Below are positions 1 through 5,108 of a DNA stretch of 6,533 nucleotides, in pieces. How positions within the stretch are numbered: the first letter of the stretch is position 1; each line of letters starts with the position of its first letter. Where the stretch lies: NCBI GenBank assembly GCA_030632525.1, contig DAOVUP010000094.1, positions 1-6,533 of the forward strand. The letters are read 5' to 3'. A model generated the notes under the pieces. It was not told the DNA's origin. It did not search any database and saw nothing but the letters and a program-made list of their open reading frames with translations. A program made the position numbers and the translations under genes. The stretch comes from Desulfobacteraceae bacterium (GTDB lineage: Bacteria; Desulfobacterota; DSM-4660; Desulfatiglandales; Desulfatiglandaceae).

Positions 1-1087
1 GATCATACTTTTTACCGATCTCAATGACCTTTCCCAGAACCTCCGGGAGCTTGGTGCGGGGGACGGTCCCGTCGCAGCAGAGATAACTGGGTCTTACCTG
101 TCCCACGGAACCGAAAGCGCCTTTTCGGCCCGCCCACAACAAACCCCTTTCCGCTTCATCCTTTGCCAGTTTCACTTCTCTCACATTGTTCCGCTTACAG
201 ATCTCTATAATCTTCCCGGCGTTTTCATCCATCCCCTCGGGCATTCCGTCAAGCTCGATAATCAGCACAGCAGCAGCATCTAAGGGATACCCCACCTTGA
301 TGGTTTCTTCCACAGCCCGCATGACCCTGTTGTCCATCATCTCCAGGGTAGCAGGGATAATTCCTTCGGCAATTATGGCCGAGACCGTATTGGCGCCATC
401 CTCAATAGTCTCGTAGATAGCAAGCATGGTCTTGACTGCCTCCGGGGCCCGTTCCAGTTTCAGGATGGCTTTAGTCACCAGACCCAAAGTCCCCTCACAG
501 CCAACAAAAAGCCCTTTGATATCGTATCCGGGGTTGTCCCAACTCTTTCCACCTGTCCGGATCACAGTCCCGTCGTTCAGGACCAATTCGAGACCCTGGA
601 TATGGTTCGAGGTAACCCCATATTTGAGGCAGTGGGGTCCGCCTGAATTCTCGGCGATGTTTCCACCAATGGTTGAGACTTTCTGGCTTGCGGGATCGGG
701 CTGGTAGACAAAGCCCTTCTTGAGCACCTCTGTCTGTAGATCCAGGGTAATAATTCCCGGTTCCACGGTCACCGTGCGGTTGGGGATATCAATCTCCAGG
801 ATACGATTCATTCTGGAGAAATGAACAACAATACCCCCCCTTACAGGGATTGTACCCCCTGTCAGATTTGTTCCTGATCCCCGGCCAAGGATGGGGACCT
901 TTTCCTTGTGGGCCAGGGCCATGATTTTTGATACTTCCTCAGTCGCACCCGGCATTACAACCACATCCGGCATCCCCTTTTCCAGGGATGCGTCATAACT
1001 GTAGAGTGCCAGATCCATATCCGATGACAGGACGTATTCGGCCCCCACGATTTCTTTTAAACTGTCAATGAGTGCTTGTGTGTCCAT
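1..1087 (-). CDS. glcD: FAD-linked 2-hydroxyacid dehydrogenase (GlcD/D-lactate dehydrogenase family), 3' end outside window
   Basis: 362 codons are visible from ATG at 1087; family members are usually about 460 residues, so roughly the last 100 are missing beyond the left edge. The family oxidises D-lactate, glycolate or related 2-hydroxyacids to 2-oxoacids, passing electrons through FAD to a membrane or electron-transfer-flavoprotein partner. The N-terminal FAD_binding_4 domain covers about residues 35-215. It shows the flavin-binding run GRGSGTNLTGG (68-78), YQPDPAS (128-134), the STIGGNIAENSGGPHCLKYG region (138-157) and GCEGTLGLVT (196-205). The C-terminal FAD-oxidase domain begins near 220 and includes LLWAGRKGA (316-324) and CCDGTVPRTKLPE (337-349), both typical of GlcD. 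The start is supported by GGAGG seven bases upstream (1095-1099). It lies 81 bases after larA in the same direction, which points to lactate or a similar hydroxyacid. The gap holds a small AAGGT/ACCTT hairpin (1126-1138) of unknown meaning. Exact substrate and electron acceptor cannot be read from sequence. Confidence 0.9.
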   Translation of the reverse strand, partial: MDTQALIDSLKEIVGAEYVLSSDMDLALYSYDASLEKGMPDVVVMPGATEEVSKIMALAHKEKVPILGRGSGTNLTGGTIPVRGGIVVHFSRMNRILEIDIPNRTVTVEPGIITLDLQTEVLKKGFVYQPDPASQKVSTIGGNIAENSGGPHCLKYGVTSNHIQGLELVLNDGTVIRTGGKSWDNPGYDIKGLFVGCEGTLGLVTKAILKLERAPEAVKTMLAIYETIEDGANTVSAIIAEGIIPATLEMMDNRVMRAVEETIKVGYPLDAAAVLIIELDGMPEGMDENAGKIIEICKRNNVREVKLAKDEAERGLLWAGRKGAFGSVGQVRPSYLCCDGTVPRTKLPEVLGKVIEIGKKYD

Positions 1088-1094
1088 GATTTAT

Positions 1095-1099
1095 CCTCC
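1095..1099 (-). promoter_or_regulatory. Ribosome binding site of the glcD-like gene
   Basis: GGAGG on the minus strand, seven bases before the ATG at 1087. It is the only strong Shine-Dalgarno among the four minus-strand genes and fixes the start of the dehydrogenase. Confidence 0.8.
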
Positions 1100-1168
1100 G
1101 AACAATGAGAATTGAACATTTTTCAAAGGTCTCACCTTAAATAAAGCCGAATTTGGTTTATTTTGTTT

Positions 1169-2446
1169 TCATACAAAAAGCGGAATAACATAAGGGCCTT
1201 CAGGTATAATGGCTATATCCCTGTCCCCATGTACCTCCACGCTTGCCTTAACAGCCTCTTCCACAGATGAAATCGACTCGACATAAATATCTTTCAGGTC
1301 CTCCTGACTGAGCCCTGTGGTGTAAAGCTGGACAGTTCCTTTCTTCAGGGCCTTGACTAACATTTCAGTCTGCCACTCGTCAATGAGGGCCTTCTCTCTG
1401 GTATACAGAATAGACATGAACCTGTCAGGGCCCACCTCGCAAAGGACCCGCTGGGCATCCACAAACTCCTGACTCCCCATGCCTTCCGAGCATCTGCTGG
1501 CAATAATGATCGTGCCCCCGGGCTCCAATATGTCAAGGACACCCACCATACCTTTTACGGTCTGGTAATAGGTCTTGTCCAGTGGATACCCGGCACTGGT
1601 GGTTATAATGGTCTTAAAACGACGGTTCATACGGACCTCGGCGTAGTTCCTCATGAATTCCACCGCCCCAAGATGACTTGCCTCAATCTCGCCAAAATTC
1701 ACCAGACCGATGTGTCGTTCTTCATCAATAACCACGTTAAGACTTAAGATCCCACCGATGGCGCGAATGATTTCCACCTGCTCGTTGTGAAGGGGGTTGC
1801 CCTCAATAACGCAATTAACAGATTTGCAATGCTCCAGGATATGTGCAGTATGAAATTTAAGGATCGTGTCCTGATATGCCACACCCGGAGCTACTACCTT
1901 GCGGCCGCCCGAGTACCCGGCCATAAAGTGGGGCTCTACCAGACCGGTGACGATCTTGAGATCAGCCTCCACAAAACGCCGATCTATCATGATCGGGATA
2001 CCCTTAGAGGTTTCCCCTAAGTCCACATGGGCCTCTTTATCCCTGGCAAAATGATTTTCCACACGAATGGAATCAAATATCTCATTCGAGCCGACGATTT
2101 CTCTCAATTCCTCTCCCTCATTGGGACGGTGGAGTCCGGTGGCCACGAGGATCAGGATGTTCTCACGGGAAATCCCTCCAGAGATGAGGGCATCAACGAG
2201 GGGCGGAAGCAAGGCCCCGTTAGGCACCGGCCGCGTAATGTCGCAGATCAGGATGCAGGCGTTTCTCCTGCCTCTAAACAGTTGTGAGAGAGGAGGGCAT
2301 TCAACCGGGTGCTCAAGGGCATCCTTCACCGCCTGGGAGGGATCAGGCAGGGGTGTCATGGCATGCTTCCTAATAATAGTGGGATTGATGCCTTCCGGAA
2401 GGTCTATCTGGAGTCCATTCTGCCCGTAAAGGAGGTCAACTTTCAT
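1169..2446 (-). CDS. larA: Nickel-dependent 2-hydroxyacid (lactate) racemase, LarA family
   Basis: 425 residues, the normal full length for LarA (DUF2088 plus C-terminal domain). LarA enzymes racemise or epimerise 2-hydroxyacids by hydride transfer to a nickel pincer nucleotide (NPN) cofactor bound covalently to a lysine. Residues known from Lactobacillus plantarum LarA are recognisable: D69-I-T-R72-P (substrate-binding Arg region), H106 in ATGLHRP, H173 in EPHFMAGYSGGRK, K183 (cofactor attachment lysine, exactly ten residues after H173) and H199 (nickel ligand, sixteen after K183). YYQTVKGM (293-300) places Y294, Q295 and K298 at the active-site positions of the L. plantarum enzyme. The ATG at 2446 gives the usual MKVDLLYG N-terminus; its ribosome site is only GAG seven bases upstream. 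The next gene downstream is a GlcD-type dehydrogenase, so an L/D-lactate conversion step feeding oxidation is the natural reading. The family also includes malate, phenyllactate and gluconate-type racemases or epimerases, so the substrate is inferred. No larB, larC or larE is in view. Confidence 0.93.
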   Translation of the reverse strand: MKVDLLYGQNGLQIDLPEGINPTIIRKHAMTPLPDPSQAVKDALEHPVECPPLSQLFRGRRNACILICDITRPVPNGALLPPLVDALISGGISRENILILVATGLHRPNEGEELREIVGSNEIFDSIRVENHFARDKEAHVDLGETSKGIPIMIDRRFVEADLKIVTGLVEPHFMAGYSGGRKVVAPGVAYQDTILKFHTAHILEHCKSVNCVIEGNPLHNEQVEIIRAIGGILSLNVVIDEERHIGLVNFGEIEASHLGAVEFMRNYAEVRMNRRFKTIITTSAGYPLDKTYYQTVKGMVGVLDILEPGGTIIIASRCSEGMGSQEFVDAQRVLCEVGPDRFMSILYTREKALIDEWQTEMLVKALKKGTVQLYTTGLSQEDLKDIYVESISSVEEAVKASVEVHGDRDIAIIPEGPYVIPLFV

Positions 2447-2485
2447 ATTTAAACTCGAGTTAGGGGTTTAGTGACATATGCCTGC

Positions 2486-2501
2486 GAATGGTCGCCCATT
2501 C
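2486..2501. repeat. Perfect 6-bp inverted repeat with GCGA tetraloop
   Basis: On the minus strand this reads GAATGG-GCGA-CCATTC: a perfect 6-bp stem closed by a GNRA-type tetraloop, with a possible further CTG/CAG extension across a single bulged G. It lies 40 bases upstream of larA, inside its probable leader if larA is transcribed from the right. No T-run follows, so it is not a classic terminator. It may belong to the same intergenic element as the neighbouring repeats. Confidence 0.6.
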
Positions 2502-2504
2502 CAG

Positions 2505-2518
2505 CATCGAGTATCCCC
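2505..2518. repeat. Two outlying copies of the 7-base repeat unit
   Basis: CATCGAG followed directly by TATCCCC. Both fit the YATCNNN unit of the array at 2544-2619, but they are out of phase with it and are separated by the CCCCG hairpin. Their presence suggests that the hairpins and the array form one composite element. Confidence 0.55.
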
Positions 2519-2532
2519 GCTTAAAAACGGGG
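2515..2532. repeat. CCCCG/CGGGG inverted repeat with A-rich loop
   Basis: CCCCG, an 8-base loop (CTTAAAAA) and CGGGG. On the minus strand the loop carries five T residues, but none follow the stem, so it does not look like an intrinsic terminator in either direction. It sits between the outlying repeat units and the main heptamer array. Confidence 0.5.
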
Positions 2533-2543
2533 TCTTCGACCAG

Positions 2544-2619
2544 CATCTGATATCCTGTATCTTGCATCATGCATCCTGTATCTTGTATCGAGTATCCAAT
2601 ATCGAGCATCGCTATCGCG
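2544..2619. repeat. Degenerate 7-base tandem repeat array (YATCNNG)
   Basis: Nine units follow each other in perfect 7-base phase from 2544 to 2606: CATCTGA, TATCCTG, TATCTTG, CATCATG, CATCCTG, TATCTTG, TATCGAG, TATCCAA, TATCGAG. A 6-base unit CATCGC and a final TATCGCG (2613-2619) follow. Every unit keeps ATC at positions 2-4; position 1 is always T or C, and the last three bases vary. The array fills the space between the kinase-like gene and the larA leader, and its right end overlaps the last codons of the kinase-like gene. Units are too short and too diverged for CRISPR. Heptamer arrays of this general kind occur as dispersed intergenic repeats in some bacteria; whether this one is dispersed in its genome cannot be told from the window. 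Confidence 0.8.
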
Positions 2620-3517
2620 AGGGGTAGAAGTAGGAGGTGGAAGAACCCATTGAAACATGAAACTCTCTCTCAATGGATCGAACCTCTTTCATCCTGCCGG
2701 GATCAAGGAATGTTTGATAAATCGGCGCATTCCGGTCTACCGGCCTGCCAATCAACTTATGTTCTAAAAGAGAGAGCGCCTCAATCGATTTATCGCAGAC
2801 AGGATAGCCCCTGTCGTCGCGCGGGATAGCGGATTCGAAGGAGACCCTGGATATGTTATTGATATCCACGAGCTTGATATCTCCCGTCCGGGTCAGGAGG
2901 AGATTACCCACGCCTGCCAGGTCCGGTACAAGTTTTGCCTCCAGGATCATTGTTCTGATCCTTCCCAAAGCTCGCTCAGCCCCTTTCCGGACATTTTGCT
3001 CCCATACTTCCATTGCCCGGGGCCCATTCTTATTTTCTAAGGGATCTATGCGCCGGAAAAGGGAAGCCAAATAATCGCTATCAAGACGACCCCATGGATC
3101 CAGAATTTCGCCATCAACATATTCCTGAAGTCCACAAAGGAGCGGTTCGTATCTTCCTTGCACTGCATAATCTACCAAGAATTCATCGGATTTTGCAATA
3201 TACTCAGGGCCGAGATACCTTCCAACGATCTTTACCCGTCCTAACTCCCCTTCCGCATCCCTTAAGTTGTCAAATCTGGTTCTGAAGATCCTTAGCACCT
3301 TTAAGGGGGTCGCCTTGGGAAACCACCTGAGGCCATCTTTGATAATACCGTTTTTTTCCACTGCCACATCGGCAGGTTTTAGCACCTCCATGATATGGGA
3401 GCGAAGACCCATACGATAATGCCGTCTGAATAGAAAGTCCCCCTGACCTCTAATGAAGTTTAACTCTACTATGTCGAGGTGCTCCAACCTCAGTCTATCT
3501 CTTATATCTGCGGCCAT
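2612..3517 (-). CDS. Uncharacterised protein with kinase-like fold features
   Basis: 301 residues, no named family recognised. The second half has the layout of a small-molecule or protein kinase C-lobe. LLCGLQEYVDGEIL (126-139) resembles a hinge, PDLAGVGNLLL (198-208) resembles a catalytic loop with D199 and N205, and IKLVDIN (214-220) resembles the metal-binding strand with D218 in the DFG position. In the first half, KVLRIFR (73-79) followed by an acidic helix with E89 and E91 could be the beta3-alphaC unit; if so, the usual lysine is an arginine (R76). The D-to-N spacing is six rather than the usual five, so assignment to a known kinase clan is tentative. No signal peptide or membrane segment is seen; it should be cytoplasmic. 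The ATG at 3517 has only a weak GGA nearby. The gene starts 34 bases after the MFS stop, so the two are probably co-transcribed. Its TAG stop lies within the heptamer array. Function and substrate are unknown; a degenerate pseudokinase is possible. Confidence 0.85.
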   Translation of the reverse strand: MAADIRDRLRLEHLDIVELNFIRGQGDFLFRRHYRMGLRSHIMEVLKPADVAVEKNGIIKDGLRWFPKATPLKVLRIFRTRFDNLRDAEGELGRVKIVGRYLGPEYIAKSDEFLVDYAVQGRYEPLLCGLQEYVDGEILDPWGRLDSDYLASLFRRIDPLENKNGPRAMEVWEQNVRKGAERALGRIRTMILEAKLVPDLAGVGNLLLTRTGDIKLVDINNISRVSFESAIPRDDRGYPVCDKSIEALSLLEHKLIGRPVDRNAPIYQTFLDPGRMKEVRSIEREFHVSMGSSTSYFYPSR

Positions 3518-3551
3518 CTTTTCCGGGGTCCAAAACCGAGATTATTGATTT

Positions 3552-4763
3552 CTAAATGCTGATCTTTCGGGTTACTCTTATCAGTAGCAAGATAGACAGT
3601 ACGGTGGCGAGAGAAACGATTGCCAAGGTCACAAATACTGCGGGTAATGACCATGCCTCTTTGACCCATCCAACCAGGTAAACAGCGAACGCCCCCACCC
3701 CGAAGGTAAGGATAAATTTTGTGCCGTAGGCGCTGTCTCTCACTTTGTCCGGGGTCAACTTGGCCACAAGGGTATTCTCGATCGGTTGCATGCCTAATAG
3801 AAAGAGCATGTAGCCCATGGTTATAAGCAAAAGGGAAACATCTGTCGTGTAGGCCATGGCTAAGGCCATAGGTAGGGCCAGCACGTGAAAGACGAGATAT
3901 CCGCGACGGGGCTCAAACCGTTCAGCGGCGACGCCACCTAAGAACTGTCCAAACATGCCTACCATGAATACTGAGGATGAAAGCGCCGTAGCCGCCACAT
4001 TCCTTGAGGCAGGCATCCACGGCAACCTGCTAATCCAATCGAGCAGCGCGGGGTTTCCAAGCTCAAGATAGGCGGGTAGAATTACGGTAACCGAGCGATA
4101 GGCAACACCCCCTAACATCATGCATATACATAATATGGCAAAGCTCAACATCAGCCTCATTGACCCCTGAGATTCGGTTTTTTCATTTCTTTCCGGTTCA
4201 ATTACAGGGAGGAAGAGCATAATGACCGTGCCTGTGAGATTGAGACAGCCAAGGAAGATAAATGCCGTCTGCATGCCATAGAAATGGTTGATAATTCCCG
4301 CTAAAATGGGAGCCGCAGCCAGACCCGCATTGCCTGCCATGCCGTTATACCCTAAGGCCATGCTCATTTTGCTGATCCCTCTGGAGATCAGACCCAGACC
4401 AGCCGGGTGATATATACCCGAAAAGATTCCAACCCCTGCCAGGCAAAGGGAAAAAGCCCCGGGAGAGTCAATAAAGAATCCCGCGGCCAATCCGCACAAC
4501 CCAGCACCTGTGTAGAAAAGAAGGAGGAGTGGCCTCGCCCCAATCCTGTCACTCACCATGCCCCATGGCAAAGCAGTGACGCCGAAAAGCAGGTACATCC
4601 AGAAGGAAAGTGCTAAGACATGGCTCAGATCCATGTCATACCTTCCCATAAGCGGCAAAACAAGGGCGGGAAACATCAGCATATTGAAATGGCTCATGAA
4701 ATGGCCAAAGCAGGTTGTTGTCAAGATTTTTCGTTCATTTGGATTCATGGGGTTTTTTGTCAT
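3552..4763 (-). CDS. Major facilitator superfamily (MFS) transporter
   Basis: 403 residues, mostly hydrophobic, with about twelve predicted membrane spans (roughly 13-38, 48-68, 77-98, 103-124, 135-158, 164-187, 204-232, 255-278, 286-304, 308-328, 346-366, 372-396) and a charged central loop near 188-203. The superfamily motif A is clear as GMVSDRIGARPLLL (68-81) and recurs in weakened form in the second half as GGVAAERFEPRRG (276-288). A glycine-rich span-5 motif (GMAGNAGLAAAPILAG, 141-156) follows. GIYHPAGLGLISRG (116-129) resembles the YHP/FHP signature seen in the fosmidomycin-resistance-like branch of the MFS, but that branch is broad and no drug should be inferred. It is a secondary transporter in the inner membrane. 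Position upstream of the kinase-like gene, larA and the dehydrogenase makes a hydroxyacid or carboxylate substrate attractive, though this is only context. The ATG at 4763 has a poor ribosome site; M6 (ATG at 4748) is an alternative start with no better one. Confidence 0.92.
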   Translation of the reverse strand: MTKNPMNPNERKILTTTCFGHFMSHFNMLMFPALVLPLMGRYDMDLSHVLALSFWMYLLFGVTALPWGMVSDRIGARPLLLLFYTGAGLCGLAAGFFIDSPGAFSLCLAGVGIFSGIYHPAGLGLISRGISKMSMALGYNGMAGNAGLAAAPILAGIINHFYGMQTAFIFLGCLNLTGTVIMLFLPVIEPERNEKTESQGSMRLMLSFAILCICMMLGGVAYRSVTVILPAYLELGNPALLDWISRLPWMPASRNVAATALSSSVFMVGMFGQFLGGVAAERFEPRRGYLVFHVLALPMALAMAYTTDVSLLLITMGYMLFLLGMQPIENTLVAKLTPDKVRDSAYGTKFILTFGVGAFAVYLVGWVKEAWSLPAVFVTLAIVSLATVLSILLLIRVTRKISI

Positions 4764-4785
4764 ATTTTTTCTAAGGCCACAGGAC

Positions 4786-4814
4786 GTTATAATCAGACTT
4801 TATTCCAGAGCCAG
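4786..4814 (-). promoter_or_regulatory. Possible proximal promoter of the MFS gene
   Basis: On the minus strand TATAAC (4786-4791, five of six consensus bases) is preceded by a 17-base spacer and CTGGCT (three of six) as the -35. Transcription would start near 4779, leaving a leader of about 16 bases before the MFS ATG. The weak -35 keeps confidence low. Confidence 0.35.
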
Positions 4815-4865
4815 TTCTCTCCCAGTTTGAAGGTTTATTTTCAAAAATGCTCTACTATTTCTCTC

Positions 4866-4970
4866 TCAAATGCCAAGAAATACATATTCGCCAACTCCCA
4901 TTTTGTCAAGGATTCTGAAGACCATATCCACGGAAACGTCAAAGTCATCTGCGGGATTGGTGGAGGACAT
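4866..4970 (-). CDS. Doubtful 34-residue small protein
   Basis: ATG at 4970 opens 34 codons ending with TGA at 4866. The product (MSSTNPADDFDVSVDM..., ending YVFLGI) has a protein-like mix: an acidic N-terminal part followed by an amphipathic stretch (VFRILDKMGVGEYVF). A stop codon lies two codons upstream, so it cannot be longer. No good ribosome site is seen; the nearest GAGG is about 15 bases away. It overlaps the distal MFS promoter candidate. It may be a real small gene, a remnant of a larger gene, or chance. No family was recognised. Confidence 0.25.
   Translation of the reverse strand: MSSTNPADDFDVSVDMVFRILDKMGVGEYVFLGI
4881..4909 (-). promoter_or_regulatory. Possible distal promoter of the MFS gene
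   Basis: A perfect TTGACA -35 on the minus strand (4904-4909) is followed by a 17-base spacer and TATGTA (4881-4886, only three of six). Transcription would start near 4874, giving the MFS gene a leader of about 110 bases. The perfect -35 could also be chance. Confidence 0.35.
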
Positions 4971-4993
4971 CTTTTATGGGAAAGACCTCATCA

Positions 4994-5022
4994 TTGACAC
5001 TCAAGACAAATTTCTCTACACT
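4994..5022 (+). promoter_or_regulatory. Sigma70-type promoter of mnmG
   Basis: TTGACA (4994-4999, perfect -35), a 17-base spacer, and TACACT (5017-5022, four of six including T1, A2 and the final T). Predicted transcription start is about 5029, which gives mnmG a leader of about 49 bases. This is the best promoter in the window. Confidence 0.7.
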
Positions 5023-5023
5023 C

Positions 5024-5045
5024 CTCCCCTAAGAAATTAGGAGGG
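5024..5045. promoter_or_regulatory. Inverted repeat spanning the predicted mnmG transcription start
   Basis: CTCCCCTAA (5024-5032), a 4-base GAAA gap, then TTAGGAGGG (5037-5045). The arms pair over nine positions with one C/A mismatch and one wobble pair. The right arm contains the strong Shine-Dalgarno of the leader frame. Because the predicted transcription start (about 5029) falls inside the left arm, only part of it would be in the RNA. It could act as a DNA operator overlapping +1 or, if transcription begins further upstream, as an RNA hairpin hiding the ribosome site. Confidence 0.4.
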
Positions 5046-5051
5046 AATAGC

Positions 5052-5108
5052 GTGAGCTTCAGTTTGGTGCAATCTGCATGTCCACTTATACAAAGGAATA
5101 TGATGTAA
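5052..5108 (+). CDS. Possible 18-codon leader peptide overlapping the mnmG start
   Basis: GTG at 5052 stands seven bases after AGGAGG (5039-5044), the strongest ribosome site near mnmG. It opens 18 codons ([10 protein letters not shown]..., ending RNMM) and stops at TAA 5106-5108. The frame is not that of mnmG and overlaps its first 31 bases. Either this is a translated leader that modulates mnmG, or a frameshift (natural or a sequence error) hides a longer mnmG N-terminus. A shift of minus one at CAA-AGG would join this frame to [11 protein letters not shown] of mnmG. The leader peptide itself resembles nothing recognised. Confidence 0.35.
   Translation: MSFSLVQSACPLIQRNMM

Larger units (their letters stand above)
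4764..5077. other. Divergent intergenic region between the MFS gene and mnmG
   Basis: 314 bases without a convincing gene. It contains a strong rightward promoter near mnmG, two weaker leftward promoter candidates before the MFS gene, an inverted repeat at the predicted mnmG transcription start, and a 34-codon minus-strand reading frame of doubtful status. The part nearest the MFS gene is A+T-rich, as expected for promoter DNA. Confidence 0.7.

Noticed and set aside
186..707. Plus-strand reading frames of 76 and 93 codons
   Set aside because: They lie antisense to the dehydrogenase, whose reading frame shows clear flavin-domain motifs throughout; their translations show no domain.
834..840. 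Run of seven G on the coding strand of the dehydrogenase as a phase-variation tract
   Set aside because: The run is short, encodes the normal RGG of the flavin domain in frame, and nothing else points to phase variation.
1126..1138. Terminator or attenuator between larA and the dehydrogenase
   Set aside because: AAGGT-GAG-ACCTT is a 5-bp stem without a following T-run, too weak to call.
2515..2532. Intrinsic terminator for the MFS/kinase-like transcript
   Set aside because: The stem is only 5 bp and no T-run follows it on either strand; the T residues are in the loop.
2544..2619. CRISPR array
   Set aside because: Units are 7 bases with no spacers, and no cas gene is present.
3552..4763. 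Calling the transporter a fosmidomycin-resistance pump
   Set aside because: The YHP motif and general look fit that branch of the MFS, but the branch is wide and the context suggests metabolite transport.
4620..4997. 125-codon plus-strand reading frame across the MFS start and the intergenic region
   Set aside because: Its first part is antisense to the MFS N-terminus and its composition is not protein-like; no ribosome site or motif supports it.
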